The translations under genes and the position numbers were made by a program. A DNA stretch of 64,000 nt, taken from NCBI GenBank assembly GCA_029260655.1, contig JAJDCU010000021.1, positions 90,438 to 154,437 of the forward strand, in the 5' to 3' direction. The stretch comes from Phycisphaeraceae bacterium (GTDB taxonomy: Bacteria > Planctomycetota > Phycisphaerae > Phycisphaerales > Phycisphaeraceae). The notes under the pieces were generated by a model. The model had not been told where the DNA came from and did not search any database. It saw only the letters and a list, made by a program, of their open reading frames with translations. Below are positions 8,833 through 18,560 of the stretch, piece after piece. How positions within the stretch are numbered: position 1 is the first letter of the stretch; every line of letters begins with the position of its first letter.

Positions 8833-10263
8833 CTACTTGCCCAGCACTTCGAGCATCGACTGAACCGTTGTGAGCTTCACGCGCGGCCGGCCGGCCTCTT
8901 TGCCGAGGTTGAGTTCGTGCTCGTCCAGCGAACGCCAGTGGTCGTAGCTGAAAAAAACGGGCTGACGCTGGCGGATAAGGTGTTCGGCGGCATCGGCGGT
9001 GGGGTACTCGGGCTGAAGCAGGTTGCCGGCCTTGACGTCTTCGAGCATGCACTGGACGGTCTCGATAGCACAGCCCTTATTGGTGCCGATCAGGCCCGAC
9101 GGCCCGCGCTTGATCCACCCGGCGCAGTATTCGCCTACGAGCGGCTCTTTCGATGATTCATCGCTGGTGACCCGGCCTTTCTCATTGGGGATCACGCCCC
9201 ACTTGTCATGGAAGGGGACACCCTCAAGGGGCACACCCAGGTACCCGACGCTTCGGAAGATCAGGCCGCAGTCGAGGTGTTCTGTTTTCTCGGTAGCGCG
9301 CGGGCGCATGGTGCCGTTGTCGGTCTCGTAGAGTTCGTTGTGGACGATATCGACGCCGGCGACCCGGCCGTCTGATTCGGTGATATTTATCGGCGAGACA
9401 AGGAAGCGGATGGTCAGGTCGCGCGACTTGCCGGCGTCCGGCGCGGCGGCCACTTGCTGTAGCTGATCCACTTTCTTCTGCGCCGTGGCGTCGGGTTTCT
9501 CGACCATGTGCTTTTTCGTCAGGTCGTCGAGCGCGGCCTCTTCGGGCAGGACGCGAACCTGGGCGTCGTGCATCTTGCCCAATTCCTTCAGTTCCGGCAG
9601 GCTGAACGCCGCCTGGGCCGGGCCGCGCCGACCGAGCATGACTACGTGCTTGACCTTGCTCTGCGCCAACTGCTGCAGCGCGTAGTCGGCGATGTCGGTC
9701 TCTTTAAGTTCGTCAACCGTGCGGCAGAGTATGCGGGCGACGTCGACGGCAACGTTGCCCATGCCGACGATGGCGACGGTGGGCTGGGACAGGTCGAACT
9801 TAAGGTCGCGGTAATCGGGATGGCCGTTGTACCAGGCGACGAACTCGGTGGCCGAGTGGGAGCCTTGCAGATCTTCGCCGTCGATGCCCAGCGCCCGGTC
9901 GGTCTGGGCGCCGACGGTGTAGACGATCTGGTGGTAGTAGTCACGGAAGTCGGCCGGGGTCAGGTGCTCACCGCAGGTGACGTTGCCGAAGAAGCGGAAC
10001 TTTGGGTTCTGCGCCGTGCGGTCGAAGACCTTGGTCACGTTTTTGATCTTGAGGTGGTCTGGCGCCACGCCGTGACGCACCAGGCCGAAGGGCGTGGGCA
10101 GGCGGTCGAACATGTCGACTTCGATGTTCAGGTCGTCCCGCTTGAGCAGGTGATCGGCGGCGTAGAACCCGGCGGGTCCGGCGCCGATGATGGCCACACG
10201 GAGTGGTTGGTCTGCATTTCCTGGTTTACATCCAGGGGCGGGGATTGAACTTCCGGAAGTCAT
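8833..10263 (-). CDS. fprA: NADPH-ferredoxin reductase, adrenodoxin-reductase (FprA) family
   Basis: A 476-residue FAD/NADPH enzyme moving electrons between NADPH and a ferredoxin. The FAD dinucleotide motif is VAIIGAGPAGFYAADHLL near residue 24, followed by the family-typical PFGLVRHGVAPDH; the NADP motif is VAIVGMGNVAVDVARIL near 163, and FRSVGYLG plus AGWIKRGPSGLIGTNK stand towards the C-terminus. It is about the length of mycobacterial FprA. The ~20-residue N-terminal extension before the FAD motif is Pro/Gly-rich. Together with the downstream fpr gene, it gives two non-homologous enzymes for the same nominal reaction. Confidence 0.93.
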   Translation of the reverse strand: MTSGSSIPAPGCKPGNADQPLRVAIIGAGPAGFYAADHLLKRDDLNIEVDMFDRLPTPFGLVRHGVAPDHLKIKNVTKVFDRTAQNPKFRFFGNVTCGEHLTPADFRDYYHQIVYTVGAQTDRALGIDGEDLQGSHSATEFVAWYNGHPDYRDLKFDLSQPTVAIVGMGNVAVDVARILCRTVDELKETDIADYALQQLAQSKVKHVVMLGRRGPAQAAFSLPELKELGKMHDAQVRVLPEEAALDDLTKKHMVEKPDATAQKKVDQLQQVAAAPDAGKSRDLTIRFLVSPINITESDGRVAGVDIVHNELYETDNGTMRPRATEKTEHLDCGLIFRSVGYLGVPLEGVPFHDKWGVIPNEKGRVTSDESSKEPLVGEYCAGWIKRGPSGLIGTNKGCAIETVQCMLEDVKAGNLLQPEYPTADAAEHLIRQRQPVFFSYDHWRSLDEHELNLGKEAGRPRVKLTTVQSMLEVLGK

Positions 10264-10356
10264 TGGAGGGTCTCGATCTGGTTGAGGTTGGAGGCTTTGG
10301 TCTGTTGGCGTTTGCGCTGCCAGGAAACGCCGTTGCCGCCCCGGGGGAAGTTCGGC

Positions 10357-11031
10357 TTACTCCACGACTTCGATCTGCGTAAGGTCACGAACTTGTATCT
10401 GCGGCCGGCCCCTGTGCAGGGTGACCTGGCCGGTGATCAACAGGGTCTTGTTGAGGTAGTGGTCCTCGGGCGGGTCGGGCAGGAGTTCGAACGCCGAATT
10501 GAACATGGCGATGTAGAACTTGTCCTGCCAGTCGGGGTCGAAGTTGAGGAAACATATCTGGCCGATGTTGTTGGTGTCGAGGATCGTGCCATTAACGGTG
10601 ATGGTTTGGCCGAGGTATTGATGGGCATCGGTCCATGGGACGGGGCCTTGGGGTGCGGGCGGCTGATCGTGGGCGTCGGCCTGATCTTCGGAAGGCAGCT
10701 CGACGGCGGGGAAGGGGTTGGTGATGCCCTCGCCGGGCTGCGGGATCGGGCTGCGGCCGGCGGGTGTGAGGAAGGTCTTGCCCAGCGGTGCGGGCGGTTT
10801 GGGCTGCTGGGCGGTCGGTGTCTGCGCCTCATCCGCGGTCGGGCCGGCCTCCGCCACGAGATCGGAGGGCTGGGGCGTTTGAGCCTGCCCGCCTGTCCCA
10901 ACAGACAAACCTACCAGGCCGATCACGACCAGCCCGATCACAAACACCGCCACCGCCGACCATACAGGCCAGCCCAGGCCGGGATCAGCCTGGGACGCGG
11001 GTCGAGCAAACGGGCCGCTGGGGATGGACAT
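10357..11031 (-). CDS. Membrane-anchored protein with C-terminal OB-fold-like domain
   Basis: A 224-residue protein. One hydrophobic segment near residues 25-46 (VWSAVAVFVIGLVVIGLVGL) is followed by a ~90-residue Pro/Gln/Ala-rich linker, which suggests a tethered periplasmic domain. The last ~85 residues show a five-strand pattern typical of OB folds: YLGQTITVNGTILDT, then NFDPDWQDKFYIAMF, then LLITGQVTLHRGRPQIQV, similar to NigD/YdeI-like or tRNA-anticodon-type OB domains. No catalytic residues are recognised. It is read towards fprA, 93 bp away, and diverges from holB. Function unknown. Confidence 0.65.
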   Translation of the reverse strand: MSIPSGPFARPASQADPGLGWPVWSAVAVFVIGLVVIGLVGLSVGTGGQAQTPQPSDLVAEAGPTADEAQTPTAQQPKPPAPLGKTFLTPAGRSPIPQPGEGITNPFPAVELPSEDQADAHDQPPAPQGPVPWTDAHQYLGQTITVNGTILDTNNIGQICFLNFDPDWQDKFYIAMFNSAFELLPDPPEDHYLNKTLLITGQVTLHRGRPQIQVRDLTQIEVVE

Positions 11032-11116
11032 AGACGCCTCACCGTGGGTGCTTTCAGGGCCCGTGATTGTAACAGATCGTCCGGGACCTGCCGCACCGAT
11101 TTGCTAAGATGCCCTG

Positions 11117-12256
11117 ATGGATCGTGTCCTTGGGCAACCCAACGCGCTGGACATGCTGGCGAGGCAACTGACCACCGGCCGACGCCACCACGCGTACATC
11201 TTCCACGGCCCGGTCGGGGTCGGGAAGTTCACCACTGCGCTGGCCTACGCCCGTGTGCTTTTGTGCCAGGACCGCGTGACCGATCTGGCCGGGCAGATCA
11301 CCGCCTGCGGCTCGTGCCGGTCGTGCAAGCTCCTGACGAACATCGCACCCGATTCGGATCAGCCTGAGGATTCTGCCCCCGACGACACCCTCGGGCTGAC
11401 CTCGCCGCACCCGGACCTGCACGTCATCCGCAAGGAACTGGCCCGCTACAGCGACGAGAAAACGATCCGCGACCGCAAACTCACACGGATCCCCGTCGAG
11501 GTGCTGCGTGGGGCGTTGATCGAGCCAACCAACCTCGCCGCGAAACTCGGGGGGGGCAAGGTCTTTATCGTTGACGAGGCCGAACTGTTGAACCCCGCCG
11601 GTCAGAACGCGCTATTGAAGACCCTCGAAGAACCCCCCGCCGGGACGACGATCATCCTGGTGACCGGCAACGAAGACCGGCTGCTGCCGACGATCCGAAG
11701 CCGCTGCCTGCGCATCGCTTTCGCGCCGCTGTCTGACGAGGCGATCGAGCGTTGGTGTGACAAGCACGCGGACGATCTGCCCAAGACACAGCGTGACAAC
11801 CTGGTCGAGTTCGCCGGCGGCAGCCTCGGTCGGGCGCAGTTGATCGTGCGTTTTGGTCTTCTGGCGTGGACAGATAGCCTGTACCCGGCGCTGGACCAGA
11901 TCGCCGAGGGCCGGCCCGTCGCCGACCTGGGTCAACAGATCTTCCAGTTTATCGACACGTTCGCCAAGGACTGGGTCGACGCCCACGCCGGCGCGTCCAA
12001 GGAGTCGGCCAACAAGCAAGGCGCGGACCTGATGTGGTCGCTGATCGCCACGCGCGCCCGAAGGCGCATCGCCGAAGGGGCACAACGATGCGACCGCGAT
12101 GACCCGATCGGCTCGGAGGCGGCGCTTTCCCCCTGGCTTGCCGTGATCGACGCGGCCGAGCAGGCCCAGCGTCACCTGGCGTCCAACGTCAACCTGTCGG
12201 TCGTCTGCGATCATCTGGCCGTGTCCCTGACCCGAGGGCTGTGCGCCGCGACATAA
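11117..12256 (+). CDS. holB: DNA polymerase III delta' subunit
   Basis: A 379-residue clamp-loader subunit of the replicative polymerase. The AAA+ fold shows GQPNALDMLARQL at the N-terminus, a P-loop GPVGVGKFT near residue 31, a zinc-binding CGSCRSC near residue 64, Walker-B-like VFIVDEAELLN, and the sensor region LLPTIRSRCLRIAF. The insert between the zinc cysteines and TSPHPDLH is rather long and Asp-rich. The delta' family often lacks ATPase activity, but here the P-loop Lys is retained. It stands alone, divergent from the OB-fold protein and upstream of cls. Confidence 0.93.
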   Translation: MDRVLGQPNALDMLARQLTTGRRHHAYIFHGPVGVGKFTTALAYARVLLCQDRVTDLAGQITACGSCRSCKLLTNIAPDSDQPEDSAPDDTLGLTSPHPDLHVIRKELARYSDEKTIRDRKLTRIPVEVLRGALIEPTNLAAKLGGGKVFIVDEAELLNPAGQNALLKTLEEPPAGTTIILVTGNEDRLLPTIRSRCLRIAFAPLSDEAIERWCDKHADDLPKTQRDNLVEFAGGSLGRAQLIVRFGLLAWTDSLYPALDQIAEGRPVADLGQQIFQFIDTFAKDWVDAHAGASKESANKQGADLMWSLIATRARRRIAEGAQRCDRDDPIGSEAALSPWLAVIDAAEQAQRHLASNVNLSVVCDHLAVSLTRGLCAAT

Positions 12257-12381
12257 AAGGCCTCGATCAGGCGCACGCTTGCCACGGATACCGCTTGCGG
12301 TTTCGCGCTCCCCGGCACACCGTTGCTTTTAGATACCCTCTTAACCTGATAGCCTGATGCCTCACCTTGGGGGCTAAGCGT

Positions 12382-13812
12382 ATGTCCTGGCTGCTTCTGA
12401 TACCGCTTGCTCAGTGGACCATACGGATCGTCATGGCCGCCGTGATCCTGCGCCGGCGTTTCGAGCCGACCACCGCGACGGCCTGGCTGGTGCTGATCTT
12501 CTTCCTCCCCGAGGTCGGGCTGGTCGTCTACCTGCTGCTGGGCGTGAACTACCTGGGCAGACGCCGCGCACGCACGCACCGCCTGGCTGTGGCGCAGGCC
12601 CGGTCACGTCATGACCCTAAGCAGCTTGCCCGGCACGTCGTCCGGCCCGAGATCGACCCGCAGCAGCGGAACATGATCCTCCAGGCCGAACGCATCAGCG
12701 GCAACCCGATCATCGCCGGCAACGACGCCGAACTCATCCCCAACGCCGACGCGCTCACCGAGCGCATGGCCGGCGACATCGACGAAGCCAAGCACCACGC
12801 GCACCTGCTGTATTTCATCTTCAGGCCGGACGACGTAGGCCAGCGCCTCGCCGACGCGCTGATCCGCGCACGCAAGCGCGGTGTCGCGTGCAGGCTCCTC
12901 GCAGACGCCGCCGGGTCACGCGCTTTCTTCCGCAGCACGCTCCACGACGATCTGTTGTCCCACGGCGTCGAGGTCCACGACATGCTCCCCGCCTCGCCGT
13001 GGCGCAGAAAACTGGCGCGGATCGACCTGCGCAACCACCGAAAAGTCACCGTTGTTGACGGCACGATCGCCTACGCCGGCAGCCACAACGCCGTCAACGA
13101 AGACTACGGCCACAAGCACGCGGGGAAATGGGTCGATCTCAGCGCCCGGCTTACCGGCCCGGTCGTCTCGCAGTTGCAGCAACTCTTTTGTGAGGACTGG
13201 GCGTTCGAGACCGATCAACCCCTCACCGGCGAGGACCTGTTCCCACCGCTTGAACACACCGGCGAGATCGCTGCACAGGTCGTCCCCACCGGGCCCAACC
13301 ATCAGGGCGAGTCCTTCCGCCGTGTCCTGATCGCCGCGCTTAGCGCCGCGCAGCGCCACATCATCATGACCACGCCGTACCTTGTCCCCGACGAGCCGAC
13401 GATGCTGGCGCTGTCGATGGCCGCCGACCGCGGCGCTCAGGTCGACCTGATCGTGCCCAAGAAATCCGACCACCCCCTCGTCGCGGCGGCGGGCAGGAGC
13501 TACTACCAGTCGCTTCTCGAGGCCGGCGTCAACATCCACACCTACGCCGGCGGCATGCTCCACGCCAAGACCATCACCGTCGACGACGCCTTCGCCCTGC
13601 TGGGCTCAGCCAACCTCGACATCCGGTCCTTCTACCTCAACTTCGAGGTCAACGTCCTGCTCTACGGCCCGCAGATTACCCAGCACCTGCGCTTCGCCCA
13701 GCAGCGCTACCTCAGCCAGTGCGAGCCGGTCGTCCTGAGCGCCTGGCGCAAACGCCCCGTCTTCAAACAATACGCCGAAGGCGCCGCCGCCCTGTTCAGC
13801 CCGCTGCTGTGA
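12382..13812 (+). CDS. cls: Cardiolipin synthase (phospholipase D family)
   Basis: A 476-residue membrane phosphatidyltransferase making cardiolipin. Two hydrophobic N-terminal helices (MSWLLLIPLAQW and AWLVLIFFLPEVGLVVYLLL) precede two PLD domains. The HKD motifs are NHRKVTVVDG near residue 218 and HAKTITVDD near residue 393, each followed by the family's GSHN / GSANLD. The C-terminus ends AALFSPLL, a common Cls ending. A TTG at 12367 would add five residues; I prefer the ATG at 12382, which begins directly with the membrane helix. Confidence 0.93.
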   Translation: MSWLLLIPLAQWTIRIVMAAVILRRRFEPTTATAWLVLIFFLPEVGLVVYLLLGVNYLGRRRARTHRLAVAQARSRHDPKQLARHVVRPEIDPQQRNMILQAERISGNPIIAGNDAELIPNADALTERMAGDIDEAKHHAHLLYFIFRPDDVGQRLADALIRARKRGVACRLLADAAGSRAFFRSTLHDDLLSHGVEVHDMLPASPWRRKLARIDLRNHRKVTVVDGTIAYAGSHNAVNEDYGHKHAGKWVDLSARLTGPVVSQLQQLFCEDWAFETDQPLTGEDLFPPLEHTGEIAAQVVPTGPNHQGESFRRVLIAALSAAQRHIIMTTPYLVPDEPTMLALSMAADRGAQVDLIVPKKSDHPLVAAAGRSYYQSLLEAGVNIHTYAGGMLHAKTITVDDAFALLGSANLDIRSFYLNFEVNVLLYGPQITQHLRFAQQRYLSQCEPVVLSAWRKRPVFKQYAEGAAALFSPLL

Positions 13813-14022
13813 CCGAAAAACGCCGGGTGAGCCTCTCGTGGTTCGCCGGCGTTTATTTGTGCCTATACCGTCATTACGATACGGATGGATCGCATCAGGA
13901 GGCTTTCGGTCGGCTCGTCCAGCGATAGCGAGACTACGAGCGCTAGTTCTTCGCCGACACACCGCGTTCGAACGCCCGTGGAATATCGATACGCTGACAC
14001 AGAGTCGGTTGGGGAACGGTAA

Positions 14023-14604
14023 TTATCCGCCTGTCTGCCACGGTTCGAAATCGACGCCCGCAGCTTTGTCACGCAACCGAGTATCTTCACGATCGAACCA
14101 CCGCTTCAACTGTCCGTAGATTTCCAGTGCTTCCTGCGATAACACCGGCCAGTCGTCGTAGCTCGTTGGCTCGGGCATCACTCGCCAGGCCCCGTCCTGC
14201 CGGATCAGATAAAACGGATCGAGGTCGCGGACTCGGCCGGGCGTGCTGCCGGATCGCTCATCCACCGCGACCACGGCGTAATCACCGATCACATAGCCCT
14301 CGATCGGGATCAAGAACGCTTTACCCGACCCGAAGTACTCAGCGGCGCGTGCAAGGTCGCGGTGTTCGTCTGCGTACGCACCCGCGGGGACACCTTCGAA
14401 TTCTGCGAGCATCGCCTTGATCGCATCCACGTCTTGTGACCGCAAGGCCTGGATGAACTCGGCTGCGACATCAATCGGCGCCGGCCCGGCGGCTTCGGAG
14501 TTGTCGGACTCGGGCGCACTTCGGCATGCGCCAAGGCCAAGCACGGAAGCGAGAACGAGCGCCATCGGGTAAGTGGATGTGATGTGACCCAGAAATCGTT
14601 TCAT
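14023..14604 (-). CDS. Lipoprotein of unknown function
   Basis: A 193-residue predicted lipoprotein. The signal sequence (MALVLASVLGLGAC) ends in a lipobox LGAC at Cys27, followed by RSAPESDN, an acidic linker suggesting outer membrane targeting. The mature part contains VAAEFIQALRSQDVDAIKAML, which resembles the helical start of NTF2-like (SnoaL/DUF4878) domains, and a strand pair around IGDYAVVAVDERSG and YLIRQDGAWRVMPE. That pattern (activity followed by a read-out W-x-V strand) fits NTF2-like proteins. No catalytic role is proposed. It is isolated, with 400 bp of non-coding DNA upstream. Confidence 0.65.
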   Translation of the reverse strand: MKRFLGHITSTYPMALVLASVLGLGACRSAPESDNSEAAGPAPIDVAAEFIQALRSQDVDAIKAMLAEFEGVPAGAYADEHRDLARAAEYFGSGKAFLIPIEGYVIGDYAVVAVDERSGSTPGRVRDLDPFYLIRQDGAWRVMPEPTSYDDWPVLSQEALEIYGQLKRWFDREDTRLRDKAAGVDFEPWQTGG

Positions 14605-15014
14605 CTGACATTTCCCATATGTATTGCCCGGTTACGTACCGAGGTGATTAAGTGGCGAGTTTACCCTGTGTTCAGACCGGTTCAAAATCAAGTGATGTGG
14701 ATTCTGTTTCTTGCGTAGGCGTCGGTATCCCCAAAACGCCAGCCCCCCGCCGTCACTCCAGCGGCTGCCCGGGGTCGGGGCTTGGGTCGGGAACGTAGCG
14801 GATGGTGTAGATCGGCAACTCGGGCACCAGCTGCGGGACGATGTAAGCCGGCGTGTTCATATAAATCCCGCGTGCCGCGTCGGCAAGAGGTGGGCGTAGC
14901 CGTACGGATTCACCGGACGGACAAATGCTCATCGGCGGTTGGGTTGGCCGCTACGGTTGTCAGCACCCAGAGGGCGCCTTGCTCAGATATCGATCTATTG
15001 TCACCGAGCGCAGG
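14605..15014 (-). other. Mostly non-coding stretch, one possible 59-codon frame
   Basis: Between the lipoprotein gene and the end of the large glycosidase gene. On the minus strand, 14753-14932 is an open frame of 59 codons that ends TIRYVPDPSPDPGQPLE; it has a Pro-rich, coding-like composition but no signal, domain or ribosome site, and may be a remnant. Nothing else is seen. The upstream half probably holds the promoter of the lipoprotein gene. Confidence 0.3.
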
Positions 15015-18000
15015 CTAATACGTGACCAGGCTTTTCGGGATTGAAACGTCGATGCGTGTAACCCGTCCCGCCCGATCGAAAATCAGTCTCGATGTGTCTG
15101 CGGGCAGGGTGTCGCCTTCGATCGTGGTTGCCCGGCCGTCGTCGAGCGTGATGGTGACGGATGCCTGTGCTTCGGTCAGTAGGTAGACCACCGGGACCTG
15201 GCAGAAGGTGAAGCCGATGCAGCCCTCCGGCAGCTCGATCGTCCCGGCTTGCCCGTCAACCCCGTAGTAGTGGAAGCGGGATTCGATCCGGAGGAATTCC
15301 GCTTCACGGATCAGCGTGGGGGTGAACCGGATACGCCCTTGCCTGACTACCACGCCCAGCTCGCCCATGCGTGTGAGGACCTCTTCCTTCACCTGGCCGG
15401 TCATCCCGGGCTGACGAGCCCCGGCGAAGCCCGGCGTGTGTGAGTAGGGGTCGGTCGGGAACGCGCCGTATTCCGCCGGGGTTTTGTTGAAACCCAGCCC
15501 GCCACGGACCCGGTAGTAGGCGTCGGCCAGCGAGCGAATCTGTTCCGGGTCCGACCCTTGCTTGACGGCGTTGCAGTAGCATTCCTGCACGGCCAGGAGC
15601 AGCTTCGAGACCATGTGCCAGTAGATGCACCCGAGCCCTTCGTAGCCATACATCGTGCCGGACCGCCCGGTGAACGCTTTGTGATTGAATACGTCTTCAT
15701 AGAGGTCGCGGACCAGCGGCGCATCGCGCTGAACTAATCCGGCCCACTCGTGCTCTGCGCCAAGTGTCTTGAGCGTCTGGTCGAGCTGCTTGACGTTGTA
15801 GAGTCTGCTGTTGAATCGGTAGACCCCCTCGGCGTCGCGCGTGAGCACATCGTGGTTGTGGGCGTCGATCAGTTTCTGCAGAAGCGGAGATTGGCCGACG
15901 CGATCCGGCGGCACGGTGTTCTTCTCGAGGAACGCCGGAAGTTCACGTTCGGGATAAAGCAGGTAGCTATCCTGGTCCGGCCTGTACAGCGCGCTTCGGG
16001 TCAGGGAGCTGAGCAGCGTCTGTGCCTCGCTGTCACTCAATATCCCGCTGCTGAGCGCTGCGACCTGGCCCTCGAGCATTTCGTACAGACGGCCGACCCC
16101 TGCGACATCACGGGTGTGGGAGGTTTCCAAGAGGTTGTAGGCGTGGTACATCCCGTCATCGCGCCGGTTGGCTCGGATGCTGTGGTCGACGTATCGCAGC
16201 GCCAGTTCGATCAACCGTACGAGCCGCTCCCGTGGGATGATGTTTTTGCACGTGAGCCCGTTGGTGTACAGGGCCTGGCGGTAGTCGCTGAACGCACCGC
16301 CCAGCGCGTTTAGCAGCGTCATCCTGTCGGCGTCGGCTGGGGTTACCTCTTCGAGCATGGCCCGTTGGTCATGCAGCGTTGAGTAGACCCGGTCGAGCCA
16401 ATCCGCGACCTCCCGGGTGATCGGCACGCCCTCCTCTGGCAGACGGCCGACAACCTGGGAACAGAACGCCAGGTATCGCCGCAGGTAGCACAGCGTGACC
16501 ACCGACAGGCCGTTGCCCACCAAGGCGTTGTTGGCGTCGTTCCACTCGGGCCGCTGGGTATTCAGCCAAAGCCCGCCATCCACGACGAGGTTACTCAGCT
16601 TCGATAGCGCCGGGACAAGCAGTTTTTCCGCCAGGTTCACGTGGTAGACACCGCCCTCGCCGGATACCAACAGCCGGCCGTCGGCGCCCAGTTGCCTGAC
16701 ACGTTGGTCGACCCGATTCGCTCGGGCGGTGTCATACGTGATCGTGTCACGCGGGTTTTGCACAATCTCCTGGTACGGCTTGATGGTGTACGGCACGTCT
16801 GCGTAGCTGAAGACGTCCTTTACCAGCATCCCGGTAAGCTCCTGGGGGTAGTAATGGTCCAGCGCCTCCAGCAGCTTGAGCAGATACACGATCTGGTGGT
16901 CGCCCCAGTAGCCGATGTTGCTCCACGGGTCATCTGGTTCGGCGGTCTCCCAGTCGATCCCTTCGCGGGTGATCCGGTAGGGGTTGAAACCGTCGGCGGT
17001 CGAGGCGTTGACGAACTTGGCGATGACACTCGGGAGGAACCCCGGGAAGCTCATGCACAGCGCTTCCCAGTTCTGGAAGATGTCGCGCCAGTTCCCCTGG
17101 TATGAGAGCACCCGGTTCCCTTGGTCATCGCGGAGTCGGATGTCGAAGAAGTTCCAGGGCCGGCTCGGGTCGCCGTGGCGTCTGCTGAAGTAAAGCGGCA
17201 GGTACTCGTAACATAGGCGCTGCAGGTCCGGGTCGTCTCGCCCCCCGGCCAGCTCGAGGACCGTCTGAACCGGTGCGGTCTGCGGCAACGCTTGGAGGAA
17301 AATTGCCTGGCGCTGGGCGACTTCTTTGTTCCGCTTTTCGATGAACCGGATCAGGTCGTCCCGATCGACATCGTAGTTGTTGTCGAAGACACCACCGCGC
17401 ATGTTGTTGAAAAGCACGTTGGCCAAGTGGTGTGCATCCGTGGTCCGGCTGCCGGTCTCCTGCAGCCCGTCGGCGCTGGCTATGTTTTGCAGTAGGCTCT
17501 CACTGCCCCGTCGGCAGTCCGCCATGAGCTCTTCCGTCAGGTCGTTGCTGAACCGTAATCTCTGGCGCGTTTCTACCGCTTGAGACTGTGTTTGTGAGGT
17601 GTCGGCCACGATCTGCCAGCTCCGCGTCTGACCCGGCTCAAGCGTCAGGTCCGCAGACAACAGGTAAGCGCCTTTTCGACCTTTGAGAATCCGCTCGTGG
17701 TTGATGCGTCTTCGCTTGCGGAACGCGGTGAGTTGAGCAGGGTCCAGCACGACCGTCGGATCAGGCAGACCCGCGCTCCAGACCGTCGTGGCGTACAGCG
17801 TCTCGCCCGGCTCGGGGCGGTCCAGGATCATCGAACTCAGCGAGAAGACCCCGAGCCCCGTCTGCGTATCCACCTCGCAGTGCTTGTACGCGTCGGCCAG
17901 GCAGTGGCGTTGCTGATGGATCAGCGGGGAGATCCCCGGGGGCATGATGTTCAACAGCCCGTCCATCAGCCTCACAGACGCCGGCCCGTCGCCGGCATTG

Positions 18001-18500
18001 GCAAGCGCCGCGTCCCGCACGATGCCGAACCTCTCGCTGAAGCACCAGCTGTAACGGAACGTCAGGCACAGGTCGTGGTTGACCTCCTCAAAGATCAACG
18101 AATTACCCAGCACGCTCTTGTAGAGGTTGCGGCTGACGGCGTAATTGTCCTGCGACGATTCACGGAACGGCTCCCAGAGCACACGGCCCCGTTCGCCCTG
18201 CTTGACCCACAACGACGTACGCGGCCCGGTGTGGCCGTGGCACTGATGGAGCTTGTCCTCGGAGTCGTATGGGAACAGGGCCCACAAGGGGTTGGCTCGG
18301 CCGGTGGTGAGCCCCCCGTTGCTGGAGACGAACATCCAGTGGTCCGAGTTGCTGACGACACTGATCAGAAACGGCTCAAGCCGATCGTAGTCGCGGATCG
18401 TGTAATACGACTCGCCGTCGATCCTGGTAAACCGTCCCGCAGGCCTTGCATCGCCATCGGATTCTTTCTCGGACAATAAGAGGGGCTTTTCGTCGATCAT
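15015..18500 (-). CDS. Large glycoside hydrolase/phosphorylase-like enzyme, (alpha/alpha)6 type
   Basis: A 1161-residue protein without a signal peptide, so probably cytosolic. The N-terminal region (VVSNSDHWMFVSSNGGLT, HQCHGHTGP) is beta-sandwich-like; the middle (VLSYQGNWRDIFQNWEAL, WSNIGYWGDHQIVYLLKLL) looks like the (alpha/alpha)6 barrel of clan GH-Q enzymes such as cellobiose or beta-1,3-glucan phosphorylases (GH94/GH149/GH161) or of amylo-alpha-1,6-glucosidase-like proteins. I cannot fix the family or the catalytic acid. It is the last gene of an operon after a binding protein and two permeases, 60 bp from the last permease, so it should process the imported oligosaccharide. Given the GH16/GH17 neighbours, beta-1,3-gluco-oligosaccharide is the likely substrate (inference). 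Confidence 0.7.
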   Translation of the reverse strand: MIDEKPLLLSEKESDGDARPAGRFTRIDGESYYTIRDYDRLEPFLISVVSNSDHWMFVSSNGGLTTGRANPLWALFPYDSEDKLHQCHGHTGPRTSLWVKQGERGRVLWEPFRESSQDNYAVSRNLYKSVLGNSLIFEEVNHDLCLTFRYSWCFSERFGIVRDAALANAGDGPASVRLMDGLLNIMPPGISPLIHQQRHCLADAYKHCEVDTQTGLGVFSLSSMILDRPEPGETLYATTVWSAGLPDPTVVLDPAQLTAFRKRRRINHERILKGRKGAYLLSADLTLEPGQTRSWQIVADTSQTQSQAVETRQRLRFSNDLTEELMADCRRGSESLLQNIASADGLQETGSRTTDAHHLANVLFNNMRGGVFDNNYDVDRDDLIRFIEKRNKEVAQRQAIFLQALPQTAPVQTVLELAGGRDDPDLQRLCYEYLPLYFSRRHGDPSRPWNFFDIRLRDDQGNRVLSYQGNWRDIFQNWEALCMSFPGFLPSVIAKFVNASTADGFNPYRITREGIDWETAEPDDPWSNIGYWGDHQIVYLLKLLEALDHYYPQELTGMLVKDVFSYADVPYTIKPYQEIVQNPRDTITYDTARANRVDQRVRQLGADGRLLVSGEGGVYHVNLAEKLLVPALSKLSNLVVDGGLWLNTQRPEWNDANNALVGNGLSVVTLCYLRRYLAFCSQVVGRLPEEGVPITREVADWLDRVYSTLHDQRAMLEEVTPADADRMTLLNALGGAFSDYRQALYTNGLTCKNIIPRERLVRLIELALRYVDHSIRANRRDDGMYHAYNLLETSHTRDVAGVGRLYEMLEGQVAALSSGILSDSEAQTLLSSLTRSALYRPDQDSYLLYPERELPAFLEKNTVPPDRVGQSPLLQKLIDAHNHDVLTRDAEGVYRFNSRLYNVKQLDQTLKTLGAEHEWAGLVQRDAPLVRDLYEDVFNHKAFTGRSGTMYGYEGLGCIYWHMVSKLLLAVQECYCNAVKQGSDPEQIRSLADAYYRVRGGLGFNKTPAEYGAFPTDPYSHTPGFAGARQPGMTGQVKEEVLTRMGELGVVVRQGRIRFTPTLIREAEFLRIESRFHYYGVDGQAGTIELPEGCIGFTFCQVPVVYLLTEAQASVTITLDDGRATTIEGDTLPADTSRLIFDRAGRVTRIDVSIPKSLVTY

Positions 18501-18560
18501 ATTCAGTCACTCATCACCTGGTATCAAACATCTCCAAGACATACAGGGGTGCGGCGGACA

